From: Pelobates cultripes
Lineage: Eukaryota > Chordata > Amphibia > Anura > Pelobatidae
NCBI GenBank assembly: GCA_933207985.1
Contig: OW240915.1
Coordinates: forward strand, 262,978,033-263,042,032
DNA length: 64,000 bases
Reading direction: 5' to 3'
Shown here: positions 42,997-55,976 of the stretch, piece by piece
How positions within the stretch are numbered: the stretch's first letter is position 1
How the letters are laid out: the number at the start of each line of letters is the position of its first letter
The notes under the pieces: generated by a model
The model's database searches: none
What the model saw: the letters and a program-made list of their open reading frames with translations, nothing else
Told to the model about the DNA's origin: nothing
Position numbers and translations under genes: made by a program

Positions 42997-44909
42997 ATTT
43001 ATTATGTGTCTTGTGTTTTCTTATGCTGCTACATTTTGCATGGGCCCAACAAGTGGCCATAACCAAAGATAACCATGTTTATACTTTTTGGTACAATTCT
43101 TCTAATACTGATGTGGCTACATACACCTTTGACTATTGTGACATAGTTACTTGTACATTTCCACAAACACAACATGCAGCTGTATATAAGGACATACCTA
43201 ACAAAAAGGATCCATACATTTGTGTGACTGGCGAAGGTTGGGGACACCATCGTAGTTCATGGAAAGCTGCCGGGTGGAACACAGGTAGACCATGGGGCTA
43301 CAGACCCCAAGTTGCATTAGACAAGCTTGACAAAGACGGGAAACCCTTGCTCTCTAGAATGACCCTGAGTAAACCCATAGGGTCAACTCCCATTAAACTC
43401 ACCTTAAACATAGAACACCCTAGTCCGAGGGATGCAGGGGAGTATGTGATGGGAATGTACTGGAAGGGAGGTGGCTCACATAACGCATTAGGGACCTTTT
43501 ACTTACAAGATATGCTAAATTCCTCTGATTGGGTGGGAACCACACATATGGTCATTAACCCATTGAAACCACACATCAAAACCCTACATGACATGGTAGC
43601 CATAGCCAACCCCACCTTTGAAGATACCATGGCAGTAGAAACAGGGTTTTCAGATACCAATTTATGGCTAGAATGGATGAGGTACAACGCCAACTCACAC
43701 AATAAGACTAATTGTTATGTATGCGGAGGTGCCAGACCCCATCTGGGTACAGTACCTCTGAGTTTACCTCCGGAAATAGAATTATGTGTACTGAGTTTAT
43801 ATGCACAATCCACCACTAACTCCTCAATATGTGAATCCTGGAAGAAGATTTACCCAATCACTCACGGACATGTGAAACCACCCGATGGAGTCACCATCTA
43901 CCCAGGTAATTACACATGCTATTCAATACCAGAAAACACTGGTTTGTATCTGGGCAAATTCCCATCAGGATACTGCTCAACTTACCATAGTCCACCTGTA
44001 TCACTGCTAATGAATCACACAAAGACAATCGGTGATATCTATTGGTTATGTGGTGACAAACAATTAAGGCCCCAATTAGCTGGCCAATGGTGGGGGGAGT
44101 GTGCCCTAACCAAAGTCATAATGCCTATCCACATCATTCCAGATGGTGACCATAACACGCTTAACCTCACACATATACACTCTAGAACCAAACGAGAGAC
44201 CCCTATTCGAGGGAGTTTCGACCCCCATGTGTATATTGATGCCATAGGTGTGCCAAGGGGGGTGCCTAACGAATTTAAAGCAAGAGATGAAGTGGCTGCA
44301 GGGTTTGAGTCCCTAATCCCAATGATAACTGCTAACAAGAATGTCAATTGGATTAACTATATCTATTATAATCAGCAACGCTTTGTCAACTACACAAGGG
44401 ATGCCCTACAGGGCCTGGCAGAGCAACTACAAGCCACTACCCAAATGACATTTCAGAACAGAATGGCCCTAGATATGATTCTAGCCGAAAAAGGGGGAGT
44501 ATGTAAAATCCTCCCAGAGACCATGACATGCTGCACATACATTCCAGACAACACGGGGCCCAATGGTAAAGTGACTTTGGCCATAGAAAAGCTAGATAGT
44601 CTTGCAGACGAATTAAAGAAGAATTCGGGAGCCACTGACATATGGGACAAATGGTTTGGGTGGATGAATGGCTGGCAAAAGACCCTCTTTCAGGTAGGGA
44701 CAGCTGTTCTCATGGTATTCATTATCTTTTTGTTCTCAGCCTGTTGTATACTCCCCTGTATACAGAAATATCTGCAAAAAGCGGTAGATAAGACTGTAGA
44801 TAATGTGACCCCTACCTTCATACATCAGGATATCACAGACCTTGAAGATGACACCCCACATACACCCCTACAAACACATCAGTTTAAACAGACAACTGCT
44901 TTTTTGTAG
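42993..44909 (+). CDS. env: Retroviral envelope glycoprotein, open frame
   Basis: 638 codons, beginning four bases before the end of pol (ATGA overlap), so expressed from a spliced mRNA. A signal peptide of about 18 residues (MNLLCVLCFLMLLHFAWA) is followed by the surface subunit with at least seven N-glycosylation sequons and a CXXC motif, CYVC, at 241-244. A furin-type site RTKR lies at 398-401. The transmembrane subunit has a polar N-terminus and a hydrophobic segment slightly inside (EVAAGF), then a heptad-rich stretch. A Cys cluster C504...C513 C514 follows, CX8CC where CX6CC is usual. A membrane anchor is at about 564-590 with adjacent cysteines and a tail of about 48 residues. No internal stop. 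Fusion function cannot be judged from sequence. Confidence 0.95.
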   Translation: MNLLCVLCFLMLLHFAWAQQVAITKDNHVYTFWYNSSNTDVATYTFDYCDIVTCTFPQTQHAAVYKDIPNKKDPYICVTGEGWGHHRSSWKAAGWNTGRPWGYRPQVALDKLDKDGKPLLSRMTLSKPIGSTPIKLTLNIEHPSPRDAGEYVMGMYWKGGGSHNALGTFYLQDMLNSSDWVGTTHMVINPLKPHIKTLHDMVAIANPTFEDTMAVETGFSDTNLWLEWMRYNANSHNKTNCYVCGGARPHLGTVPLSLPPEIELCVLSLYAQSTTNSSICESWKKIYPITHGHVKPPDGVTIYPGNYTCYSIPENTGLYLGKFPSGYCSTYHSPPVSLLMNHTKTIGDIYWLCGDKQLRPQLAGQWWGECALTKVIMPIHIIPDGDHNTLNLTHIHSRTKRETPIRGSFDPHVYIDAIGVPRGVPNEFKARDEVAAGFESLIPMITANKNVNWINYIYYNQQRFVNYTRDALQGLAEQLQATTQMTFQNRMALDMILAEKGGVCKILPETMTCCTYIPDNTGPNGKVTLAIEKLDSLADELKKNSGATDIWDKWFGWMNGWQKTLFQVGTAVLMVFIIFLFSACCILPCIQKYLQKAVDKTVDNVTPTFIHQDITDLEDDTPHTPLQTHQFKQTTAFL

Positions 44910-45084
44910 GGATAGAGTAGGGAAAGCGTCTGTCCTGACAGGTGAGTCTCACGTGTGGAGATGTAGTGGGTTAGCCACTGCGGGATACCCGCGGAGTGAA
45001 GTGTTCGATGCTTGTCAAGGCAGATAGGTTGCGGGCAACTAGGGACATATTAGGGACAGCAGCAGTTGTAATGGTAAATAGCCA
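44910..45084 (+). other. Retroviral 3' untranslated region before the polypurine tract
   Basis: About 175 bases between the env stop and the polypurine tract. It has a donor-like CAGGTGAGT at 44939-44947 and a 61-codon frame (44842-45027) overlapping the end of env with no motif. Confidence 0.5.
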
Positions 45085-45097
45085 TTTTAGGGGGGAC
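45085..45097 (+). promoter_or_regulatory. Polypurine tract
   Basis: TTTTAGGGGGGAC immediately precedes the TG of the 3' LTR, the position and composition of the plus-strand primer. Confidence 0.88.
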
Positions 45098-45604
45098 TGT
45101 TGTGGAAATAAGGTCTACACATATTTCCTGGTTAAAGGAAAATGTCTATTTACTCATTTTACAATATATATATATCACATATAAAGCTAAGTACACATAT
45201 TTCAATCAAGATGGCTGCTAGAAGCTTCTAACCCCTCCTTCCCCTCCCTTTTTAAACATCGACTAACTACCTCGTGTAACAAGATGGCGCCGGAAAACCG
45301 TGGGAGATCCTCATGGTCCCGGTGACATCACCTGCAGTAGGCAGAGCATTAGAGCAACCACTTAACACCTAACCAATTATTGATGTATTATTCCATGTTA
45401 TCTCTGACAATGCATATGATGTAATTTTGCTTTAAAAGGGACTTGCCGTCCCCTCTGAATAAACTTTCCTCAAGTTATTCAACAACCTGGAACCTGTGTC
45501 TGGTGTGAATTACTTCAGGGAGCGTGCACGCATTGTTTCATTGATTTGGCCAGGGGCAGATACACAAAGAAATAATCAATACTTTAATTGATTTTTCCAT
45601 TTCA
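45098..45604 (+). repeat. 3' LTR
   Basis: 507 bp, TGTTGTGG to CATTTCA, colinear with the 5' LTR. The polyadenylation signal AATAAA is at 45458-45463 and the TATA-like TTTAAAA just upstream. Confidence 0.96.
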
Positions 45605-47689
45605 GATATTAATCCTTCTAATGATCACACATTTTCAAGGTGAGATAGATTGAGAAATGGACCCCAAGCTTTTTTGTGTCATTCTATTTTACGCAGGAAC
45701 AACTGAAGATAAAAGGGACAACACATCATTTCACCATTTATTGGTGACCCAACTGTCCCAAGACATGCACGTTCTACTCGTATTGGTTGGACCTTCGTCA
45801 TACAACAGGTTCAGCAACACAGAGAGGGAGAAAAAGAACACAAAATTACAAACATGTTGGGTTTTTTATCTTTGGTTTTCAAAATTTTCCCTTCCTGTAA
45901 ACAAATACTAAATAATGCCAATACTGACTTCATGGTACAACTCCCAAAATTTCACCTCTCACCTTATTTAAAACAGTTCGGTGGATCCAACTGTACAGTT
46001 CCTTGGAGACAATGATTTGACTCTAACAGACAGAGTGCTCAGCTTGGCAAAGATTGGCTCTCTGTGGGGTCAGTGTGAGACCACACTTTTTATTTTATTT
46101 GTAACTTATTTAGGCCCTGACTTTTAAACCTTGGATTATAAACCTGATACAAATAGTATTTTAAATAGCCAGCTCTGGACCTAAATTAGGGGGTTTGTGT
46201 TCATCTGTCAGTATCCTGATTACAACGACAGCACAAAGTGAGGGGTGTAATTACAGTGGTTTGGAGGGCAGTGCAGCATTTAGGGAGATTTTACCTTTCT
46301 TAATTCAAGGAGTCCAGAACCTAGCATTGGGCTGCTGACACTTCCAGCCAATGTCATGTTTGTCCTCACAGCTGAATCATTCCTTCATAGTCTTATTATC
46401 TCCTACTTGTCTCTCTCTCCCAGGAAGTTTTAAACACATTTACTGACATTTTGGGAAAACAAAATAGCTGGCGAGCTACAGATACAGATATCTCTCTATA
46501 TTAGCAAATACTATTTCTTTTAAACCTAACGAGAGCCAAGTGAAAAGATACAAGGCCTTGCTAAAGCATAGTGTGGCACATTTCCCATAGTTTGCAAAGA
46601 GTTAAGCCTGCTTGTTGTTTTTTAGTGAGTCTCATCTGGGGATAGTGGTGTCTCTCTATCTGTCCATTTAAGCCTCGGGTAAGACATACCGTACTGATGG
46701 AAATACTTCCTGACAGGAAGATTTATAGAAGCAGCTACTATAATCAACTGGCATTGCGGCTGCCAAAGCATATACAAACGTATGTATATAAATATATATA
46801 TTTGCAGTGGTCACATGAGAGGAGGTTATCCCGAGCCAACTTGCATTAAATATAAACAGTGGGACATGTTCTGGGTTTATTCAATTCATAGCAAGGTTTA
46901 GAAACTAGGCACACAGACTGACTGGCAAGCCGAAAGCCTGGGCTTCGGTTAAAGTTAGTGGCACCAACATATTACTGCAGTTATAGCTGGGCAGACCTTA
47001 GGCGACAATCAAATTGCGGCCGGAACGAAGCAGTCAAATTGTACAAGTAGGCATTTAAAATGTAGTGTCGCCCACCCAGTCTGTTCTTGAAAAAAGTCCA
47101 AAAGAGGATGAGGGCCGAAACACATACCTATTGGGGTTTTAGAAAGAGGAACATTGTAGCATTGGACCTCTATCTCTGTGTCTGGATAATGTCACACAAG
47201 GTCAGCCCTTGTTGGTCACAAGAAGATCAGTGTTGGCCTACGGTTGGTAATTTTTAAAAAGACAATTGAGCAGTCTTTCCGTGTCCCCACTTGGGTTTAT
47301 TCAAAATAAAGAAAAACAAAAACAGCCTAAAAAGCATGGGGAAATTTGTTTTGAAAGTCTGAAGGAAGCAAAGTCTAGACAGCACTTTCGTTAGTTCAAC
47401 AACTTTCATTTTTTAAGATGGCCATATACTAAATTCCTCACCTTACTAAATATGCATCCAATACTACCTGACACTTTTATGATGTAAAAATAAAGAAAAC
47501 ATCCGTTCTTTCGTTGGAAACCCGCTATATTAAAAATATTAAATAATTCATTGTTGTCAGCCATACTACTCCCTAAATTTGTCAACTAAGAATCTGTGAG
47601 AGAAATAATCCCTCTAAAAGACACTGAGTTTACACTGAACATTTCTGAATAAAGTAGTTATATTTTTAATGGCATGAGCTGTGAGCAAA
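45605..47689. other. Unannotated interval right of the retrovirus
   Basis: An 84-codon plus-strand frame at 45657-45911 has no motif. A GGATGAGGGCCGAAACAC stretch near 47106 faintly recalls the hammerhead-like block of the palindromic insertion. I see no other structure. Confidence 0.35.
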
Positions 47690-48266
47690 TTAAAGGGACA
47701 CTATAGTCACCAAAAGAACGACAGCTTATTGAATTTGTTCCGGTGAGTAGAGTCATTACCTTCAGGCTTTATGCTGTAAACACTGTCTTTTCAGAGAAAA
47801 TGCAGTGTTTACATTACAGCCTAGTGATAACTTCACTGGCCACTCCTCAGATCCTTCCTGGGTCATGGCTGCCTAAAATGCATCCAAACATTCAGTGTCT
47901 CCTCCCTCTGCATGCAGACACTGAACTTTCCTCATAGAGATTCATTGATTCAATTCATCTCTATGAGGAGATGCTGATTGGCCAGGGCTGTGTTGAATCA
48001 TGCTGGCTCTGCCCCTGATCTGCCTCTTTGTCAGTCTCAGCCAATCCTATGGGGAAGCACTGTGATTGGATCAGGCTACCACTTCTGATGATGTCAGCAG
48101 ACTGCTTGTTTTTCTGAGTCTAACAGCATGTAGAGTTACAGCTTCAGGCTTGAATACAGTAAGATTTTTACTATATTTATGGAGGCATGAGGGGCCCAGG
48201 GGGGCTAGATGGTGATGTTAACACTATAGGAATGTTTGTGTTCCTGACCCTATAGTGATCGTTTAA
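47690..48266. mobile_element. TTAA MITE, T2/Kolobok-like
   Basis: Left end TTAAAGGGACACTATAGTCA; right end, reverse-complemented, TTAAACGATCACTATAGGGTC. Both start with TTAA and share CACTATAG. An internal imperfect palindrome lies near 47930-47970 (CATAGAGATTCATTGA / TCATCTCTATGAG). 577 bp, non-coding. The left end matches the reported T2 terminus TTAAAGGRR of Xenopus. Confidence 0.75.
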
Positions 48267-48837
48267 CTGAATCAAAGTATGTAGAAACTACTCTCTAAAG
48301 TAATATTGTTTGACTCATGCATTGAAAACTTATCCAACCAGGAGAACTAGTGAAATTAATTAATGTATTTATTAATTAAAAAATATGAGCAAGAAGGTAA
48401 ACAGGGAGGAAGGAAAAAAAATAGTCTGACACGTTTTATGCTTTATAGCATTTTATCAAAAATTATTAACACATTTTCTGGGCTTTTTTCTCTCTTGCAC
48501 AGATGATCAACACTATATCCACTAGTGATACCTTATTAAGGCCTTGATTTAATATTGCTAGATGAGCTTATCAAATTATTTCATTTTTTTTAAATAAATT
48601 TTTTAAATTATTTAATGAAAAATATTGTAATATTGTAATATTCTGTTATGTGTTTATATATTTGATATTGTTTATATATGGTGTATTTTTTGATACTCTA
48701 ATATGTTGAAAAACATATTTTAAAAGCTTAGGCCTAAATAATAATGGTTACAAATCAATGGTTACAAATTATCTCCTTTCTCCATCCTTTTCAGATACAG
48801 GGTTACCTGCAAATGCCAAGCACCCTCCGAAGATATG
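48267..48837. other. AT-rich interval, nothing recognised
   Basis: No supported feature. Confidence 0.35.
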
Positions 48838-49760
48838 AGAGCAATGTTAAAGACCTTTGACATGGTAGACTATGGTATTCTATTGCAAAAACATAAAAAC
48901 TTGGGTATTGGTGATAACCCGCTGATCTGGTTTCAGCTAAATGTATCAGATTGATTGCAATATGTGTCCATTTCTGACAGCGCCACCCTCCCTCCAGGTC
49001 ACATGTCATGTTCCCCAAGGCTCCATACTCGGACCCCTACTATTCACATTATTCATAAACGATAATCTATGCTTGCAATCCAAATCTACCACAGCCTGAG
49101 GCTGTGCTCAAAGACCAGTACACAGAGGTAGAAAAATGGATTGCGGATAACAAACCTTTCCTAAACACTGACAAAACTGTAACAATGATATTTGGAATGG
49201 TACCTAAATTACATAAATTAAAAAATTCACAACTATGCATTAAATCAAAATCAAATAGTACACTGACCATAGTTCATTCTTTCAAATATCTAGGTATGTT
49301 ATCTTTTGGCCTCCACATAGAAAAACTCTCGCAGAACCTTTATACAAAACTAGGTGCTATGTACAGAAACAAATCCTGCCTAAGCCCCACCACGGGAAAA
49401 CAGACTGTACAACGAATGCTAACGCCAGTCATTGATTATGGGGGTGTATGCACCTGCTCCACAAACCCACCTTCATAAATTGCATATGTTATATAACTCG
49501 TTCTACCTCTTTGTGCTACAATGTAATTACATGACCCACAATTGTGACATGTTAACAGAGCTAAACTGGCTTACGCTGGAATCTAGATGCACCCTTCATC
49601 TTTTTTTTTCTGGGAAACTCCCACCCTACCTGAGTAGAATGCTTTCTACTCAGTACCAGTACCAGCACTTTGTTTAGTATACCGCATTACGAAAAGCAAG
49701 TAGCAATCCTCATTTTCCTACAGAGCATCTCAAGTATGGTATACCTTACCTTTTCTTTAT
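48838..49760 (+). pseudogene. LINE reverse-transcriptase fragment (CR1/L2/Rex1-like)
   Basis: Plus-strand translation across frames gives KTFDMVDYGILLQKHKNLGI and IGDNPLIWF (RT core), a degraded PQGS block near 49015, then HSFKYLGMLSFGLHIEK and LTELNWLTLESRCTLHLFF from the C-terminal region. The stretch that should hold the catalytic [YF]ADD is missing between about 49060 and 49100. Multiple stops and shifts are present and both ends are absent. It is a different family from the LINE at 1186-5395. Confidence 0.75.
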
Positions 49761-50024
49761 CGGATTTCTGTGATACTAAAAAGGATTATCTGTTCTTATT
49801 TTTAAAACAATGAATGAAGCGTGGATAAAAAGGATACACAAAGTTCATTGCTGCAAGCACTGTAGATACAATCCCAATGTATCCTTCCTATTATAAAGTG
49901 TTATCATAGACAAATACATAGAAGGGCATTGGGTCTGCTCTTCAGCAAGGTAAGAAACGGAAGTCTGGGTGGACCTCACTATAGAAACAAAAATAAGAAT
50001 AAAAATAAAGTGTTTGTTTATGAA

Positions 50025-50250
50025 CCTCTCTGTTTGTATGAATGTGTACATATGTATGTATAAGTCTGTAAGCATATACGAATGTGTGTATATTATAATG
50101 TGTGTGTATATGGATGTGTGTGGTGTTTATATGTGTTTGTGTATGAGTTTGTGTATGTGTCGGTATGCTGTGTATTATTCTGTATATGTGTCTGTGTATA
50201 TGTCTGTGTATGTATATGAATGTAAGTATGTGTAAATATGAATGTGCATG
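50025..50250. repeat. TG/TATG-rich low-complexity tract
   Basis: Alternating purine-pyrimidine TGTGTATATG-type sequence with no fixed period. The 88-codon frame here is its translation. Confidence 0.85.
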
Positions 50251-50251
50251 C

Positions 50252-50421
50252 TATAGACTGTAAGCTCGTTTGAGCAGGGCCCTCTTCAACCTATCGTTCC
50301 TGTAAGTGTATTTGTAATTGTCTTATTTATAGTTACATCCCCCCCTCTCATAATATTGTAAAGCGCTACGGAATCTGTTGTCGCTATATAAATGGTGATA
50401 ATAATAATAATAATAATAAAT
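50252..50421 (+). repeat. SINE-like dispersed repeat, copy 2
   Basis: The best preserved copy: CTGTAAGCTCGTTTGAGCAG at the left, then GGGCCCTCTTCAACC, GTAAAGCGCTACGGAATCTG, CGCTATATAAATGG and a (TAA)n tail. It is followed by more low-complexity sequence. Same family as 404-575 (minus) and 63786-63935. Confidence 0.65.
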
Positions 50422-52689
50422 GAATGTGTGTATGTATATGAATGTGAATATCTGCATTGGGGTTAGGGTTGTACATTTCCCTCTGGGTGAAATTAAATCT
50501 ATGTACGCTTCTGCCTACATAACATTGTAACAAGCCTTGGAGGTGCATTTCGGACCAAACTGCAATTCGGACAAATTTGGGATGATCAGGTGGTCAGTGG
50601 AATTCCAAGCCAAAATATACCCGAGTTATGGACTAAGCAAAGCACTCAATGCCAAACATGTGCAGGTCAGGAACACCATCTATTGCAGCCAAAAAATATA
50701 GATTATTGATAGGAAAGAAAGATGATTGATGGCTAGTGGACAGTCACTAAATGTTGAATTTATTTAATAAGTATATAAATATGTAAAAACTTTTTAATAA
50801 CTGCTTCTCCTGTTTTTCCTGTATTGGTTACTTTTTCTCACTCGATCTGTAAATTATGTATATATTTTGCAGCACACAAGTTGGCCCATTATCACGCCAT
50901 TTTGGTTTGATCTTCTGATTAAATTTCCAAAATAAAATTTGGCCGAGACAAATTGACATCCAGCCAAAATGCAGGTGTCCTGAAAAAAAATGATTCGGGA
51001 GAACCGAAAGGTCTCGCTGTGCACAAGTCTATTTATAACTACATTACATTAGAATGAGTTTCAGGCAGTTATAAAAGGTTAAACTATATGTTCTGCTGGT
51101 GAAATAGCCAATAGACATAAAACCACAAAATGTAGCTAAAGGTTTATAATTCCTTCTCCAAGATCATTGGTTGCATTTTCCCACCTCCAAATGATTTAGA
51201 CAGCATAAGACACCAGGACTCGCTGCATTGCATTCTGGGGAATGTCTATAGAATTCCAGAGTGAGACCCAGAAAGTCTATTAGTGGAACATTAAGAATAT
51301 TTAAAAATAACTAAGAATGAATTGTCTAGCTAAAACAACAGGTGAGGGCACTTTGGATTAATATGTGACATGTAATATTTTACTTTTTAATGTTGTTAAA
51401 ATCAGGTACAACCCAAAAGGTATTTTTTTTAAATTCTGTAAACCATACTTAGTCTAAAAAGACTTGCCATTTGTTAATACATATATTTACAAATATAAAT
51501 ATAGACTTAAAATGTTTTTGATAATTTGCAATTTAAAAAATAAATAAATAAATAAAATAAATAAAATATATATATATACATATATATATATTATCAAAAA
51601 CACTACCTAAAATAAAATATTAAAAGAGCTGTCTGACATTTCCTTCCTGTGAACCCTCTGGCACTCCAACTGCTCACTAAAAGCCCAAATGTTGCACCTT
51701 TCAGTTGACTCATGTACACAATCCTTGATGCTCTGAATGTCCCAATGTCTGTAGAGTGCAATAATATTACCACAGTTCAAATAACAACCAGAAAAATCCG
51801 TTTTACTGAAAAATCATTTCAGCAGTTGCCTTTGGCAATAAGTGTAAAAGGCCAATAGGTTAACACAGATGTGCGTTCGCAACAGAGAAATAGCCCATTG
51901 TATTTAAAGTCAGACAACAACCATGAAACCGTGCAATGTCTGCTAAGCCAACTGTTACACGGATCCCATAAGCCCTGAGTTCTAACCTCATTTTAACTTT
52001 GCAAACTCTTCACGTTTGGAGTAATGAGTTCACGTAGTCACCTAGTTTTCAGTCAGTAACGATTGGCCTTTCCAGTAACGACCGGCTCATGTTGTAATTA
52101 TGATCTAATTAAGACAAACAGAAGTCTTGCTCTTGCAGAGTAATAAACACACAATAGCTGCACTGGGGGGGAAAAAGGCAAATAATGTCGCTCTGCAAAC
52201 TTTATTTTTTAATTGTATTATCTGCTTCTCAGTAGATCTGGCAGAGACGGAGTTAAGAACCTGGGCTGCATAGCTTGAGGTGGTGACCCGGTGAACACAG
52301 CTGTGTTACCATGCTAAGCTAAGAATAAGTGAATGATTATAGGCCTCGGGTTGGTTGCACACACAGAAACATTCTAAGTACTGCTTACTCTGTACGAGGA
52401 GCTCAGTGTGGTTACAGAATTGCTTGTCTCTTAACTGCAAACACAGAAAAAAAAAGGACTGGCTTAGCTGCAAGCCATGTTAACCCTTTTTTGTGCTGGC
52501 CCATTGAACAGCTCGAGTACTTGGTGGGAAAAGTGGAACACCAGTTGTGTATTATAGATGCTATAGTAAGGCTCAACCAATCATCAACGTCTTCCTTACT
52601 TGTGAGAGTTTAAATATATATTTAAAGGAAGTTTACATTAGGATTTCTAAAGGAATGGTATATCAACTATTGTGATGTTTTGTGTACAG
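50422..52689. other. Mostly unique AT-rich interval
   Basis: An AT/(AAAT)n tract lies at 51537-51592. A 94-codon frame at 52329-52613 has no motif. No element recognised in 2.2 kb, the longest repeat-poor stretch on the right side. Confidence 0.35.
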
Positions 52690-53502
<813 letters not shown>

Positions 53503-55761
53503 TATATAGGACATGGAATCTACCAGTGGGAACCTTTGTGGTCTTCAGAGATAGTCACCTTTGGAACAGTTGCCGATAAGAAAACACACGTAACCATAAA
53601 TACTATGGATCTTTGCCCCAAATATTCAGGTTCTTGCACTTTTGGTCTTATTTTTATTGATCTTATAGCTGTAAAGAAGATGAACACTCTACTTGATGCT
53701 TTACACAATATGCCTTTTAGTCATTGAAGCAATGTGGATTATGTTAAATGTGGTTGTGCAACTAATGAACATGATTGCAGTTAAGCGATTATTCCTATTT
53801 TGGTGGCTTAACCAGAGTTATTCCTAAAACTGGAGATTTTGGGATATCTGGACATATAAGAACATAACTTGCTTTTAAACTGGATCTTTCGCTTTTAGTG
53901 GTCTTTGCATATTTTACAACGACCCCCAAAGATGATATCTCTATTTATGGTCTGGTGGCTGCAGGATGCATGGGAGATGTCCCTCGTGGCGGCTACCATC
54001 TACCTCCAAGAAACCTACCTCAGTTCGCTCTTGGTACTTTATCTGCCAGGAGCCTCCCTAGATAGAGAGACTCTAATGCATGCACAAGAGAGTTCAATAC
54101 TGAGGTCTATGGAGGATCCCATAAGACAACAGGAGCCCCCGTAGATTATTCCTCACAGTGAGCAAGATGACACCTGAATCCCACCACCATCACTTTTGGC
54201 AGCTGCTGGGATTGGACAAAAGGTTACGGCAGCTGTGGTCAACCTCAGGCTTTACTAGAAACAAAGTAGTCCAATAGATATTTGTTGACCACATAGAACA
54301 ACAGAACAACACTGGGAATCGTTAGTTACTGTTGCCTGGAACAATTGCGCCGAGGGGAGGTGGAGAAGCCAGTGGTCGGTGGGTGGTGGGGTTTTCTGCT
54401 CTTTCTATGTATTTGGGTGAGTTACTTTACTGTTGTTGCATTGATACAAGGACAGGGGTCCCACATGTTTTTATTTGAGATATACTCTTCAAAGAAAAAT
54501 CAATAAAATACAAATCAATAAAACACATAAATATATATATATACACACATTTTTATTTTCTTTGTTTTTTTAATTATTATCAAAGACTGTATAAAGCCAT
54601 TCCAAAGAGTTATGATGCTTATTTATAAAAACAGGATGGAAGCAGTGGATTTTCAACATTTATTTAGGACAAAGAAATAACATTTGTTCATTCCTAAACA
54701 AAATGGAAGCTTGGCTGAAAAAGGACATTATCTTGTGATAATGATGATCCAAAGCATGCCACACATCTACCAATAAAAAGCAAACACACAATCATTGTTC
54801 TTAATCGGACATAGGACTCTCTCCAGACCGCGGTCCAACAGAACATTTGTGGTTTGAACTCCAGAAAGCGGCTAAAATCGAAACAATGGAAACTCCAGGA
54901 TTTGTATAATTTCTTACAAGATAAACCGTTAGAAAGCATTCTGTATCAGACTATAAATAAGGTATCTTCCAAGCCAAACGGGAAGGGCCATCTTTAAGGC
55001 ACTTAACCCCTTCACGAGCACTTCTTGATTGAAAAAATATTAACATAGTATGTGTTTGAAGAAAAGGATGCATAGCTACAATATAAATGTATCACAACAC
55101 AGAAATTGTGTCTTTATATTGCTTTGCCGACTGATGAATATTATTAAGTTAAGTGTTTCCCCAGACCAACGCTTTACTAATAACCACGTCAGGTTTTTCA
55201 AATTTTTTACTTTAAATTAATATATATTTCATGAAAACCCTAAAATCCTATTGGTTTTGAAGAGATAGTATCTATACAGACATATGTGCCTTGTTGGCTT
55301 CTGAAACCATCAAATTCTCAACCACCAGCTCTTCCTCCATGACATGCCAAGTGGAAGGATTTCTCACAGGTGTGTTATAATGGGCTCAGAGAGCCTTCCA
55401 GCAAACTAATACCATGTTACCAGCATCAGCCCTTTGGGACGGCAGAAATGTTTAGTAAATGCCATTGCCGGGGGCTACATATCAACTTCCACCATAAAAA
55501 CAAATAGACGCAGCGGATGCATGTTTTACAAGCTACGCGGCTCGCAAAATCAATTGAATCTTTCTGCTTTTTCTTCTGAGATTTGTCAAAGCCTGTTGGA
55601 TACTTTAATCAGTACTAACACAGGTGCAGAGCAAGATTTTACTGTAACGGATGGAAAATTCAAATACAGTTCTGATGTACGTACAATTAATTTCTTAAAG
55701 CAGCATCTGCTAAAAGTTTGTTATTACAAGACTTTATATAATAGATTGGAGTTATAACAAG

Positions 55762-55762
<1 letters not shown>
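53503..55762. other. Unannotated interval
   Basis: Frames of 63-107 codons (53536-53727, 53905-54144, 55434-55757) show no motif. At 54725-54760 the plus-strand translation DNDDPKHATH recalls the second catalytic block of Tc1-type transposases, but without supporting flanks it is only a possible relic. Confidence 0.3.
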
Positions 55763-55796
<34 letters not shown>

Positions 55797-55861
55797 TAGA
55801 CAGACAGACAGACAGACATACAGACAGAGACACAGAGAGACAGACAGACAGAGAGACAGTC

Positions 55862-55892
<31 letters not shown>

Positions 55893-55976
55893 TAGAGAAA
55901 CAGACATACAGACAGAGACACAGAGAGACAGACAGACAGAGACACAGACAGACAGACAGAGAGACAGTCATATAGA
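55763..55976. repeat. (GACA)n/(GATA)n tract
   Basis: GACA-rich with GAGACACAGAGAGACAG interruptions occurring twice (about 55826 and 55915), about 90 bp apart, again a small internal duplication. Confidence 0.95.

Larger units (their letters stand above)
33978..45604 (+). mobile_element. Endogenous retrovirus, gamma/epsilon-like (class I), near complete
   Basis: An 11,627-bp provirus: 5' LTR, tRNA-Lys1,2-type primer site, long structured leader, gag, pol, env, polypurine tract, 3' LTR. The two LTRs differ by about five substitutions and one short indel by eye, so insertion is recent on an evolutionary scale. Gag and pol share one frame with a UAG between them, pol has a GPY-bearing integrase end and env has a CXXC/CX8CC pair, all of the gamma/epsilon style. 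The primer type is more typical of lenti-, beta- and foamy viruses. There is no target duplication at the edges. Only gag is visibly broken in frame. Confidence 0.96.

Noticed and set aside
50025..50250. Tyr/Val/Met-rich 88-codon frame
   Set aside because: Translation of TGTATG low-complexity DNA.
54694..54939. Possible Tc1-type transposase relic (DNDDPKHATH on the plus strand)
   Set aside because: Only one short block resembles the family; neighbouring catalytic blocks and terminal repeats are absent.
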